A DNA stretch of 50,595 nt from Lachnospiraceae bacterium (lineage in GTDB: Bacteria > Bacillota > Clostridia > Lachnospirales > Lachnospiraceae). Location: contig JAKSRS010000013.1 of assembly GCA_024403515.1 (NCBI GenBank), forward strand, positions 1 through 50,595, read 5' to 3'. A model generated the notes under the pieces. The model saw only the letters and a list, made by a program, of their open reading frames with translations, was not told the origin of the DNA and did not search any database. Below, piece after piece: positions 8,405-17,174 of this stretch (position 1 is the first letter of the stretch; every line of letters starts with the position of its first letter). The position numbers were made by a program, and so were the translations under genes.

Positions 8405-9253
8405 CTATTTCGAAATAAACAAAACTCCGAGTGTACCCGGGCCGCAGTGTGAAGAAACTACTCCGCCTGCTCTTGTTTCGATTATTTCACTAAATACTCC
8501 AAGAGATTTAATGTAGTCCCTTACCTCATCAACTATAACCGGATCGCAGGTTGAATGAGTAATAAACACCCTTTCAGGCAAGGCGTTTTTCATCGCCTCT
8601 TCAAGGTCTGTAGCGTATTTTACGATGACCTTGTCAATCTTTCCACGATACTTTTTGGTCGCATCCATCTTGCCGTCTTTTACGACAATCATAGGATGAA
8701 GAGCAAGCGCACCACCTAAAAGTGCCGAAACAGCACTGCAGCGTCCGCCTCTGTGAAGATATACAAGGGTATCTACAACAAAGCTTGCTCGAACTTTTGG
8801 AATAAGTTCGTCAATCTTAGCCTTAATCTCGTCTCTTCCGGCGCCTTCTGCTGCCATTATCGCAGCCTCAACGACCAAAAGTCCGATTCCTGTCGAAAGA
8901 TTTCTTGAATCAATTACAGTAATTTTGTCTTCCGCGTCCAGTTCGCTTGCTACCATTCGCATTACGTTGGCTGATGTTGACATTTCTTCTGAAATTGAAA
9001 AACATACAAGCTCACGGCCTTCTTTTATGTAAGGCTCCATAATCTTCATAACTGTGTCAAAAGAAGGTGCTGAGGTCTTGGGTGTAGTCTTATTGGCATC
9101 TGCCCAGTCGTACAAGGCAGGAATATCAACTTCAGGCCCATCCTCAAGTTCCTCGTCTCCTTTTAATATATGAAGCGGAATAATATCGATATCATATCTT
9201 TTTAAAACTTCCTGTGAAAGATCACATGTACTGTCCGAAATTACCTTTACCAT
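8405..9253 (-). CDS. DegV family fatty-acid-binding protein
   Basis: 282 aa, normal for DegV proteins. These are cytoplasmic two-domain proteins that bind a long-chain fatty acid, and in FakB form present it to the kinase FakA. The N-terminal signature VISDSTCDLS, the SFDTVMK block and the central LVYLHRGGRCS motif are visible, as is the C-terminal SSHCGPGTLGVLF that closes the lipid pocket. No fakA is nearby, so use in fatty-acid phosphorylation is only a family-level inference. It lies 32 nt downstream of the DHHW gene and 53 nt upstream of the enzyme I-like gene, and may be co-transcribed with either. Confidence 0.9.
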   Translation of the reverse strand: MVKVISDSTCDLSQEVLKRYDIDIIPLHILKGDEELEDGPEVDIPALYDWADANKTTPKTSAPSFDTVMKIMEPYIKEGRELVCFSISEEMSTSANVMRMVASELDAEDKITVIDSRNLSTGIGLLVVEAAIMAAEGAGRDEIKAKIDELIPKVRASFVVDTLVYLHRGGRCSAVSALLGGALALHPMIVVKDGKMDATKKYRGKIDKVIVKYATDLEEAMKNALPERVFITHSTCDPVIVDEVRDYIKSLGVFSEIIETRAGGVVSSHCGPGTLGVLFISK

Positions 9254-9285
9254 TCTTTTCTCCCTCTCTAAGCAAAATCCCGGTT

Positions 9286-10500
9286 TTAATTGTATATATT
9301 TTCTTTTTCATCCGAATCGTCTACATTATCTTCAAAACTTATGCTGTCATCTTTTAAAGCCTTCTTTAACTTTTTGGCACCTTTTACCATGTTTGAAGTT
9401 CTGTCAGCACGCTCCGCGTTTTCAATGATAATTATGTCCGGCTTATACTCATCAATAACGGGTTTTATGTTGTTTGAATAAGTTCCCCAGACCTGTACTA
9501 CTTTATGAAAGCTTTCAGCCAGGTCATCATATAAAAAGCCGTCAAAATAACTGTCTCCCATAATAAGAAGAGTATCATCATTATCTACCTCATCATTATA
9601 GTAGATTCTTCGACTGTTTTTAGCCCATGTCGACAACCATTTTGGCTCTTCATCACTAAGTTTTGCCTTTGGCTCTTTAATGTTGAAATGCTCAAGCATA
9701 TCAACTTTTTTAACTGTGCTGTAAAGAACTCGGCCATCATCTTCGACAGTTATGTCATAATCCTCTTCACCAAGAACCTTATACTTGTTATTGTTGTTAG
9801 CATTAATTGCATTTATTAATTCCAGGTATCCGATATATGCCCCTCTTTGAGTCCAGTGAGTCGGGTCTCCCCACTTACTGTATGTAGGATACTCAGACTT
9901 GTAATCAATCAGTGCCTGCTTGGGCGAAACCACGCATATGTCAGTTCTTTTTGTCAATGTATCAACAATCTGATCTGTCTTGGATATATCGCCATGCTGG
10001 ATAATAGTATCCGGGAAATACTCCGGATAAATTGACTGTTTATCCCAGCACTGGAAATAGTACATCTGCGTTCCCTGAGGCTTAACGTAGTCATAAACAT
10101 ACTGATAAGCTTTGGCAATCGTCTTTAAAGAATCCTCGCTCTTAAGGTCCAGATGCTGGTATGACTTAATAATTGACGCAGTGGCATAGTTATAAACTTC
10201 ACCCGGTCCAAGTTTATAATTGCTGCGCGAAGGTGTTGAGTGGAAGTACTTATATAAAACTCTCTCGTCAAGAACTACCGCGTCATTTCGACCACCAAGA
10301 TTATCGCAAATCCAGCTTTCAAACTGACTGGTAAATTCCCTGTTTATTCCATCCTTGTCTACGATTGAAGGCATCGCAGCAAGTTTTCTTTGCTCGTCTT
10401 GTGAAACCTTTCCACCCAAAAAGTCTGTAGAAATGAGCCTTGCTAATATAAGCGAGAAGAACCCTATTATGAATAATGCACTTGTAATCTTTTTAAACAT
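9286..10500 (-). CDS. DHHW family (AlgX/AlgJ-like) acyltransferase-partner protein
   Basis: 404 aa with an N-terminal membrane anchor or uncleaved signal (residues about 5-25); the rest should be extracellular. The D-x-(x)-H-W block is visible as GDPTHWTQRGAY and the nucleophile block as MGDSYFDG, an SGNH arrangement known from AlgJ/AlgX-type acetylation proteins. The Asp-to-His spacing is one residue longer than in the DHHW protein at 15880-17157. The gene follows an MBOAT gene by 15 nt, matching the standard pair in which the MBOAT passes an acyl group across the membrane and the SGNH-like partner puts it on the glycan. The C-terminus is an acidic, low-complexity tail. Confidence 0.8.
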   Translation of the reverse strand: MFKKITSALFIIGFFSLILARLISTDFLGGKVSQDEQRKLAAMPSIVDKDGINREFTSQFESWICDNLGGRNDAVVLDERVLYKYFHSTPSRSNYKLGPGEVYNYATASIIKSYQHLDLKSEDSLKTIAKAYQYVYDYVKPQGTQMYYFQCWDKQSIYPEYFPDTIIQHGDISKTDQIVDTLTKRTDICVVSPKQALIDYKSEYPTYSKWGDPTHWTQRGAYIGYLELINAINANNNNKYKVLGEEDYDITVEDDGRVLYSTVKKVDMLEHFNIKEPKAKLSDEEPKWLSTWAKNSRRIYYNDEVDNDDTLLIMGDSYFDGFLYDDLAESFHKVVQVWGTYSNNIKPVIDEYKPDIIIIENAERADRTSNMVKGAKKLKKALKDDSISFEDNVDDSDEKENIYN

Positions 10501-10515
10501 AACTTCTCCTCTCCC

Positions 10516-11940
10516 CTAAAACTGAAAATAAATAAAAGGATTATAGGTGCCGGCTATAATTCTTATCATAGAAATATAGCATAACAAAAGAATCACTACG
10601 TACTTGATGACATCTACAACATTTTCATTTACCTTCGATTTGATCAGCTTGCCAATTCGCCTGGGTATTGATGAAGCAAAAAATATACCCACAATCATAA
10701 TCAAGATATTAAAGCGGTCGACATACCAGAAAAGTTTAAATCCAACCAGATCTTTATTTGCTCCGCCGAACATGCATCTTATGAATGATAACGCTTCTTT
10801 TGTGTTATTGGCCCTAAATAAAACCCAGCCAAAATTCACCACTAAAAGCGTATATACCTTCATAAGTATTCTCTTTAATGGCGTCACTGAAGCAGATTTT
10901 TCTTTGTCTTTTTTACTTCGTATAAATCTTTCAAGTAGTATGAAAAAACCATTCCAAACACCCCAGAGGATGAAATGCCATGAGGCTCCATGCCATACAC
11001 CGGTCAAAAGAAATACTATCGCCAAATTCAAATAAACTCTTTTTCGATTACCGCCCAAAGGAATATATACGTAGTCTCTAAACCACGAAGAAAGAGAAAT
11101 ATGCCATCTTCTCCAAAATTCCGTAATGCTTTCAGAAATGTATGGAAGATCAAAGTTTTCATCAAAATGGAAACCAAACATTCTTCCTAAGCCTATTGCC
11201 ATATCACTGTATCCTGAAAAATCAAAGTAAATCTGAAGAGTATATGCGATACTTACAATCCATGCAACGCCGGCAAGATGGTCATAGCCTGTCGAATTCC
11301 AAGCCTGATCAGCAAGTTCCGCCATCGTATTAGCAATTAAAGTCTTCTTAGAAAGACCAATAATAAAACGCTCTAATCCGGCTGAAAAATCCAAAAGGCT
11401 TGTATTTCTATCCTCTATTTCCCTGGCGACACTTTTGTATCTTACAATCGGTCCCGCAATAAGCTGAGGGAATAAGGTTATATACAAAGCAACCTTGAAA
11501 GGGTTCTTTTGCACTTCAACATCTTTTCTGTAAACGTCTATTACGTAGGACATTCCCTGGAAAGTAAAGAAAGAAATACCAATAGGTAAAACAATATTTC
11601 TAAGCGAGTGTGTCTTGTTAAAAATATTATTATAGGTATCAATTGCAAAATCAAAATACTTAAAATAGAAAAGCATAAGAAGGTTCATTGCTATACTGAT
11701 TATTAAGGCAAGAGTCCTTCCCTTCTTTAGCTTATCAACCAAAAGCGCGCCAATATAATTTATGACAATGTTTGCAAGTATAATCCACAAATAATTGGGT
11801 TGTGACCATGAAAAGAAAAGCAGGCTTATTAAAAGCAGCCAGTAGTTTCCACAACCTCTGCTGATCTTATTTAATATAAAATAACCTAAAAGAGTAATTG
11901 GTAGTAATATAAAAAGAAATATTACTGAGCTAAAAACCAT
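10516..11940 (-). CDS. MBOAT family O-acyltransferase
   Basis: 474 aa from the ATG at 11940. I prefer this start over one 20 codons upstream because AGAGGTGACGAT directly precedes it and the upstream gene stops only 4 nt away. It is a polytopic membrane enzyme of the AlgI/DltB type. Visible blocks are LFPQLIAGPIVRYKS, YFDFSGYSDMAIGLGRMFG, EFWRRWHISLSSWFRDYVY and TGVWHGASWHFILWG, the last with the catalytic His. Its probable role is export of acetyl groups for O-acetylation of a surface polysaccharide, together with the DHHW protein encoded 15 nt downstream. It closely resembles the MBOAT at 17175-18620, suggesting a duplicated acetylation module. The polymer is unknown. Confidence 0.92.
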   Translation of the reverse strand: MVFSSVIFLFILLPITLLGYFILNKISRGCGNYWLLLISLLFFSWSQPNYLWIILANIVINYIGALLVDKLKKGRTLALIISIAMNLLMLFYFKYFDFAIDTYNNIFNKTHSLRNIVLPIGISFFTFQGMSYVIDVYRKDVEVQKNPFKVALYITLFPQLIAGPIVRYKSVAREIEDRNTSLLDFSAGLERFIIGLSKKTLIANTMAELADQAWNSTGYDHLAGVAWIVSIAYTLQIYFDFSGYSDMAIGLGRMFGFHFDENFDLPYISESITEFWRRWHISLSSWFRDYVYIPLGGNRKRVYLNLAIVFLLTGVWHGASWHFILWGVWNGFFILLERFIRSKKDKEKSASVTPLKRILMKVYTLLVVNFGWVLFRANNTKEALSFIRCMFGGANKDLVGFKLFWYVDRFNILIMIVGIFFASSIPRRIGKLIKSKVNENVVDVIKYVVILLLCYISMIRIIAGTYNPFIYFQF

Positions 11941-11944
11941 ATCG

Positions 11945-13408
11945 TCACCTCTCGAATTTATATAAGTCAAAGTACTCGCTTCCGAGGACTGCATTTTCAT
12001 AATGCTTTACTTCTTCATAGCCTGTATCTGAAATCCAGGCAACTTCTTCGGAAGTTAATTCATCTACCCATGCAAGCCAGAAAACATCAGCTTCCTTAAC
12101 ATTTTTTTCAATATTACCAACCCTTTTATATGAAATATCAGGGCAATAATAATCTAACAGGGTCCATCCAAGCATCTTGGAATTAGTAAAAAGCTTTTCA
12201 CCATCTCCGACGTCTCGTAAGATATCCTGCGTCTTTATCACTTCAACATTCTCAGCCTTTTCGACCTTGTTAGTTTCAATATCCTGAGGAAGACATGCGA
12301 TTAAAGTTAAAATCATTACAAGTATGCTAAGTGTTTCCCTGGACTTTCTTTGGCTTAAGCTGACTGCACAAACCATCCAGAATACGCTGCTTACCGGGTA
12401 AAGATAAGATGTATTAAACGCAGGTCTTATAAGAATGCATATAAGTTCGCCAATACAAAGGGTACCTATTGAAGCAATAGCTCCCCATAGTAACCAAAAA
12501 GCCCTATCGCCAAGCTTTTCTTCAGGTTTTTTTAGGCTCATTTTTACTTTTCCTGAGGTCTTATTAATATCCAGAGCCTTTATATCTGTAAGTATTACCG
12601 CAAGAAGTGAAAGCATCGTTACCATAAACATCAGTGCCATGTACCATAGTTTAGAGCACTTGAAAAAGTAAAGTAATCCTGCAGCAAAAGAAGGTGCCGA
12701 TGTCATCCAGAAGCTTTTAGAAGTTGCCAGAAATGTTGACAGCATACTTAAAAGCCAGGGAAGATAACCTGCAATCGTTGCAAGATAAACAACCCACACT
12801 TTCCAAAGCTTTTCTTTCCTGATTACTGTATACACCAAAAATGCAAGATAGAAAAAAGCCACTGAAATCATCGCATAGTAGTGCGTATAGGCTGCTGCCA
12901 GAGACGAAAGCACAAACAGCACGTAATTAATCAGTTTCTTATCTGTAATCATGTAGTAGAAACTGCAAAATGCAAAGAGCATAAAAAGTGATGCCAGCGA
13001 ATACATTCTGACTTCAACGTTGTACTTAACTGCCATAGGTAGAAGTGACACAAACGTTGTCATTAATATTGCAACACTTGCACCAAATTTCTTCCAGATA
13101 AATGTAAGACTGAATATTAAAAATACTAAATAGGGAATTATTGAAACAATATGATAGGTAAATCCATGATCACCCAAAAGGTTGTAGCCACCAATCAAAA
13201 GTAAATAATAGAGCGGCGGATGCACATCCTGCGCTGTTGCTGCAAGCATATCTGAAACGCTCATTCTTGCCAGTCGAATGGAAAAAGCCTCATCACCCCA
13301 AAAGTTATTGTCAAATATACGGAAAAAGTTAAAAGCAAACAAAGCAATCGCATATATACATGCAATCGCTCTTGTAGGAATATCCAGTTTGACCGTCTTT
13401 TTAACCAA
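11945..13408 (-). CDS. GT-C fold glycosyltransferase (GT39/ArnT-like membrane protein)
   Basis: About 487 aa, with some 10-12 membrane segments. Near the N-terminus it carries the acidic first-loop motif of lipid-sugar-dependent GT-C enzymes, WGDEAFSIRLA, followed by DVHPPLYYLLL, typical of GT39 and related families. Such enzymes use a polyprenyl-phosphate sugar and transfer it outside the membrane. I prefer a TTG start at 13408 because GGAGGT lies 8 nt upstream; a GTG start at 13441 would place that ribosome binding site inside the gene. It heads a compact run with the MBOAT (4-nt gap) and DHHW genes, so it probably glycosylates the same polymer or an anchor for it. Donor and acceptor are unknown. 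Confidence 0.82.
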   Translation of the reverse strand: MVKKTVKLDIPTRAIACIYAIALFAFNFFRIFDNNFWGDEAFSIRLARMSVSDMLAATAQDVHPPLYYLLLIGGYNLLGDHGFTYHIVSIIPYLVFLIFSLTFIWKKFGASVAILMTTFVSLLPMAVKYNVEVRMYSLASLFMLFAFCSFYYMITDKKLINYVLFVLSSLAAAYTHYYAMISVAFFYLAFLVYTVIRKEKLWKVWVVYLATIAGYLPWLLSMLSTFLATSKSFWMTSAPSFAAGLLYFFKCSKLWYMALMFMVTMLSLLAVILTDIKALDINKTSGKVKMSLKKPEEKLGDRAFWLLWGAIASIGTLCIGELICILIRPAFNTSYLYPVSSVFWMVCAVSLSQRKSRETLSILVMILTLIACLPQDIETNKVEKAENVEVIKTQDILRDVGDGEKLFTNSKMLGWTLLDYYCPDISYKRVGNIEKNVKEADVFWLAWVDELTSEEVAWISDTGYEEVKHYENAVLGSEYFDLYKFER

Positions 13409-13493
13409 TATAAAAAACCTCCAAAGGTCATACGATATCACTTTCTATTTAACCACAAATCCCAAGGTTTTTAAATCATATTATTGTTTTGTA

Positions 13494-13580
13494 GTAAAAA
13501 CGGGGCAACATATGTGATATATGCCCTCCTTACCAGGCATTACCTTGTCCGGTAAAGAGGTTACATATCAGTGTTGCCCC
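13494..13580 (-). terminator. Intrinsic terminator of the eight-gene synthase operon
   Basis: A perfect 9-bp outer stem (GGGGCAACA at 13502-13510 with TGTTGCCCC at 13572-13580) encloses further partly pairing sequence. On the minus strand it is followed by GTTTTTAC. It lies about 20 nt beyond the stop of the last CotH gene. Confidence 0.8.
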
Positions 13581-13600
13581 TGAAATATTGGTGGTACTTA

Positions 13601-15193
13601 TTAAATTTTTCTACGTCCTATAATAATAGAAGAAAAGAATAAGATTAAGAAAAGAATTGCATATCCTGCATGAGTTCGGTATGCGTCTTTATATCGACAT
13701 TCAAGTGTAATTCTTTCCAGTTCAGCAGGAATGTATTCCCCGTGAGTATTCAGTACATCTTTAAGCCTTTGAACTATGTTTTCATAGTCATTATAGTTTC
13801 GGTCTATTACTATCCCGTCACTGTCTTCGATAAGTTTAAATCTATCCGAAGTATAGTATTCACTCCACCTTGACCAGTCGCGCTTTTGAGCATTCCCCAA
13901 GTACTTTGTAGTATCGTCAATAAATGTATTGATATATTCGTCCGAAAAATACTGCTTTCTTAACTGAGCGTATCTTTTCTCCAACTTTTTACAAAATGAT
14001 TCGGATTGAACCAGTTTGTTAAACCAGGGTTGACCATGAAAGCTAATGACACTTGGATCAAGAAGGTATTCGCCCATATTATCAGCTATGTTATCATAGT
14101 CCCATACAGGTCCAATAGATAACTTTCCCCTGACATCTTTGTACATGAATGTCGAGTTATTACCGGCATCATAATTAGCAAAAAACTCATTAATAAGAAA
14201 ATAGTCTACAAAGCTGTCTTCATCTATATATGAAGGGTACTTTAGAAATTCTCTTTCCTTATCCGAAAAGATGACTTTTTCTATCTGACTAAGATCGTCT
14301 GTTATATAGTTGACTATCTTGTCATTAAGTTTATCGCTTTTAGGATATCTTAAATCCAAATAGCCATAACATAATTCGTTTTTCGTTGCGTACGTATCAA
14401 GCATTAAGCCCTCTTCATCGTAACGGTCGCGGCGGACTAAGTAACTACTATAATCCTTCTTTCCGGAATATTCCTTTATATCCACTCTGTCCTTGCCTTG
14501 CTCGACAACTTCCATCAGCAAATATACACCTTCATATTGAAATCCAGCCTCGTTCTTAAGCACAACCTCGCAGAACCTCACATCAGGCGTATAATCTGAC
14601 ATATTGTGGCATATTGAATAAACCATGTAGTTTCTTATGAGAGTCGAATCAATCATGGAAATATTAAGTATCCAGTCAGTTTCTTTTCCCATCCCAAGCA
14701 TATCTTCTTCAGACGCATTACCTTCTTCATCTGTCAGATTTATTCGATATTGATGCTTAGCATATACTAAAGAAGAATTTCCTCTATACTTGATTCGCAT
14801 ATTAGAAGATATTTCAGGGCTATCGCTTAATCTGTTTATGCAGTTGTCATTATTAATAACACTTATTTGACCAGATACATATGGTTCCACACCATCTCGA
14901 AGCACAAAACGCTCAGCTTGTGTATCATAGTGATATGCGTTCGGGATTTCATCATCACACTCAATCACTACAATCGGCAGGTGACTTTCGAATGACTCAT
15001 CAATTTCAAAATCGTTGGTGGTTATTGATTCCATTCCGGTTTTTGGATCTGCACCCAAAGCCAGCCTATCATATATCTCATAGTGAACTTCTTCTTTTGT
15101 CTTAAAGTCACGAAGTTTTGTAAGCGAAAAGACAATTCCAAAACAAATGATCACCATACATATCAGCAAACAATTTCTTTTTATTCTGCTCAT
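13601..15193 (-). CDS. CotH kinase family protein, membrane-anchored at both ends
   Basis: 530 aa with an N-terminal membrane segment (about 8-25) and a C-terminal one (about 505-525) ending in RRKI, so the catalytic domain is predicted extracellular. CotH family blocks are clear: IKYRGNSSL (the glycine-rich/Arg element), DWILNISMIDSTLIRNY, NEFFANYDAGNNSTFMYKD and IGPVWDYDNIADN with the catalytic/metal-binding acidic residues. CotH of Bacillus is an atypical Fam20C-like protein kinase acting on spore-coat proteins. Here the setting is a polysaccharide operon, so the target could be a surface protein or the glycan itself. It is the last gene of the operon, 9 nt after a DUF4956 gene, and is paralogous to the CotH at 20896-22470. 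Confidence 0.9.
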   Translation of the reverse strand: MSRIKRNCLLICMVIICFGIVFSLTKLRDFKTKEEVHYEIYDRLALGADPKTGMESITTNDFEIDESFESHLPIVVIECDDEIPNAYHYDTQAERFVLRDGVEPYVSGQISVINNDNCINRLSDSPEISSNMRIKYRGNSSLVYAKHQYRINLTDEEGNASEEDMLGMGKETDWILNISMIDSTLIRNYMVYSICHNMSDYTPDVRFCEVVLKNEAGFQYEGVYLLMEVVEQGKDRVDIKEYSGKKDYSSYLVRRDRYDEEGLMLDTYATKNELCYGYLDLRYPKSDKLNDKIVNYITDDLSQIEKVIFSDKEREFLKYPSYIDEDSFVDYFLINEFFANYDAGNNSTFMYKDVRGKLSIGPVWDYDNIADNMGEYLLDPSVISFHGQPWFNKLVQSESFCKKLEKRYAQLRKQYFSDEYINTFIDDTTKYLGNAQKRDWSRWSEYYTSDRFKLIEDSDGIVIDRNYNDYENIVQRLKDVLNTHGEYIPAELERITLECRYKDAYRTHAGYAILFLILFFSSIIIGRRKI

Positions 15194-15202
15194 TGTTTTT
15201 CT

Positions 15203-15880
15203 CTAACGGCTCAACTCTTCGCTTTGACAAATGATATTTACAACAGACACTGTGTCGATAGAATAAAGTTTTTCCTTTATTTCTAAACCTCCAGCCTTTT
15301 TATCCAGCATTTTCTTAGTGACTTCATAAATCAGTTCACATGATTCAGAAGATGAATTATCTACCTTTACGTTTGCTTTTCCGGAAAAATATGCATTCAT
15401 CATTGAAGTTATTTTGCTTTCAGCTGTTCTGCCCGCCTTGATACTTATAAGGTACACTTCATCTGATTTAACTGCGCCCAGTATTATCAGTGCCACGAAT
15501 ACAACTAAGCTTCCGATGCCTGCAAGCATAAACTCTGATACTCCACAGCATATACCTGCAGCTATACACCAGAATATGAAAGTGGTGTCTCTGACATCTT
15601 TTATCGCAGTTCTGAATCTTACGATTGATAAAGCACCTACCATACCAAGTGAGAGGGCTACGTTATTACCAATGACACTCATAACAAGTGTTGTAATCAT
15701 TGTCATCATAATGAGAGAGACATTAAACTTAGCGCTGTATACAGCTCTTGAGTGTGTGATCTTATAGCAAGCAAAGATTACTAATCCTATAACAGCTGCT
15801 GCCGAAAAGCTAATCACAACATCCTGGATGCTGAGTGTATTATTTGAAGTTGACAAATACTCAAAAATAGTTGATTTCAT
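15203..15880 (-). CDS. DUF4956 membrane protein
   Basis: 225 aa. About four membrane segments occupy residues 20-140, followed by a cytoplasmic ferredoxin-like C-terminal domain (about 150-225). The family hallmark MVGALSIVRFRTAIKD lies between segments two and three, followed by FWCIAAGICCG. Its biochemical function is not known; the family commonly sits beside VTC-domain and CotH genes. The ATG overlaps the stop of the DHHW gene (TAATG), indicating translational coupling. No VTC gene is directly adjacent to this copy, so it may share the VTC protein encoded at the start of the operon or work without one. Confidence 0.88.
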   Translation of the reverse strand: MKSTIFEYLSTSNNTLSIQDVVISFSAAAVIGLVIFACYKITHSRAVYSAKFNVSLIMMTMITTLVMSVIGNNVALSLGMVGALSIVRFRTAIKDVRDTTFIFWCIAAGICCGVSEFMLAGIGSLVVFVALIILGAVKSDEVYLISIKAGRTAESKITSMMNAYFSGKANVKVDNSSSESCELIYEVTKKMLDKKAGGLEIKEKLYSIDTVSVVNIICQSEELSR

Positions 15881-17157
15881 TATTCTTTTTCTTCCTCCTG
15901 AATTTCTTCTGTAGCTTCCTCTATAGGTCTCTCTTTTTCCGGAAAGTGAATTGATTCTTCCGAGAAGTCATTGGGATACAAGCCGACAATGACTAAATCA
16001 TAATCATTTTGTGTGATATATTCTTCAATTCGCTCACGAGAAACTTTTTTGGTCCATAGAAAATCGATGTTTTTACACATAGGAGCCATCCATGTAGCAA
16101 TAGGTGTTGCATATGAATCACACAAAAACAGTACCGATTTCCCGCCTTCATTTCCCGTATTTCTTATACTAAGTTCGGACCTTATACCCTTTAAGTACAT
16201 GTCATATAAGCTATAAGAATATATACTCTTTTTAAAATCACTCTCTATTTTTTCCGGGATGTATTTATTGATGAGGACATCACTAATCACCCCAGTTTGT
16301 TTACTGTTATAATCATCTTTGCCATTGAACACTTCGTATACAGCGTCGTCATCAAGATAATACAGTTCAAAATCTTCGACTCCGTTTGCATAATTTATTC
16401 CAACTGATCGTCCCGATGAGCCTAACATCATATTCTCGTATCTTTCAATTGTATAATTAGAAAGGTCTGTATAATAATCTGTATTTCCTATATCCTGTCC
16501 CATTTCCCCAAGTTTATTTATGATATCCTTGTATCCGAGAAATGCGGCTTTACTTGTCCAGTGATGATCCGTTTTAAAATACAATTCATCGTAGTTCAAG
16601 CCACTACTATGCAAAGTCTCATCAAGATTTACATATGGAACTCTGTATTTTCTAAGCTGTATAAGTAACCTTTCCATTTCGTAAGTGTAATCGTCATAAG
16701 GAATTCCATTATATTTTTCATTCCACTCATCTGACATCTTCTGAGGAAAAGACACAAACAGCATCGGAATATTTCTATCATCGAGATACTCTCTGAAAAG
16801 TTCTACGTTAAGTGCCAAAGCATTAATGTCTCTGTCGTGAACTACATTCCAGAAGTTACCATTTGTTATGTATCCGTTCTTATCAATAACGTATTCAAAT
16901 CCATTTATTTCTTTTTTGCCAAGGCTTTTATTAATAAGTCCATACAATTCAACAATGTCATTTCTTTTATAAATGGTTTCCTCAGCCATTTCATCGAACT
17001 GACTTATTGCTTCTTCACACTCATCAAATGACTTAACTGTTAAATTCGAAAAGAATTCATACCAATCATCCTTTGCATCAATAAGTGTCAGAACTGAGAA
17101 TGCCCCAATCCCTACAATAAAGATGATAGTAAATATAATATTTTCTAACCTTTTCAT
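15880..17157 (-). CDS. DHHW family (AlgX/AlgJ-like) acyltransferase-partner protein
   Basis: 425 aa with an N-terminal membrane anchor (about 5-25) and an extracellular SGNH-like domain. The canonical motif FKTDHHWTSKAAF is intact, and the nucleophile block is LFLCDSYATP near the C-terminus. A highly acidic Glu-rich tail (about the last 20 residues) ends the protein. It is encoded 17 nt after an MBOAT gene and is its likely partner in O-acylation of the glycan made by the PilZ-GT2 synthase two genes upstream. It differs from the DHHW protein at 9286-10500 in keeping the full DHHW quartet. Family is firm; the acyl group and acceptor are inferred. Confidence 0.87.
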   Translation of the reverse strand: MKRLENIIFTIIFIVGIGAFSVLTLIDAKDDWYEFFSNLTVKSFDECEEAISQFDEMAEETIYKRNDIVELYGLINKSLGKKEINGFEYVIDKNGYITNGNFWNVVHDRDINALALNVELFREYLDDRNIPMLFVSFPQKMSDEWNEKYNGIPYDDYTYEMERLLIQLRKYRVPYVNLDETLHSSGLNYDELYFKTDHHWTSKAAFLGYKDIINKLGEMGQDIGNTDYYTDLSNYTIERYENMMLGSSGRSVGINYANGVEDFELYYLDDDAVYEVFNGKDDYNSKQTGVISDVLINKYIPEKIESDFKKSIYSYSLYDMYLKGIRSELSIRNTGNEGGKSVLFLCDSYATPIATWMAPMCKNIDFLWTKKVSRERIEEYITQNDYDLVIVGLYPNDFSEESIHFPEKERPIEEATEEIQEEEKE

Positions 17158-17174
17158 TATTACTACCTCCTTTA

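Noticed and set aside
13409..13441. GTG start at 13441 for the GT-C glycosyltransferase
   Set aside because: It would place GGAGGT inside the gene and has no ribosome binding site of its own; the TTG at 13408 has ideal spacing.
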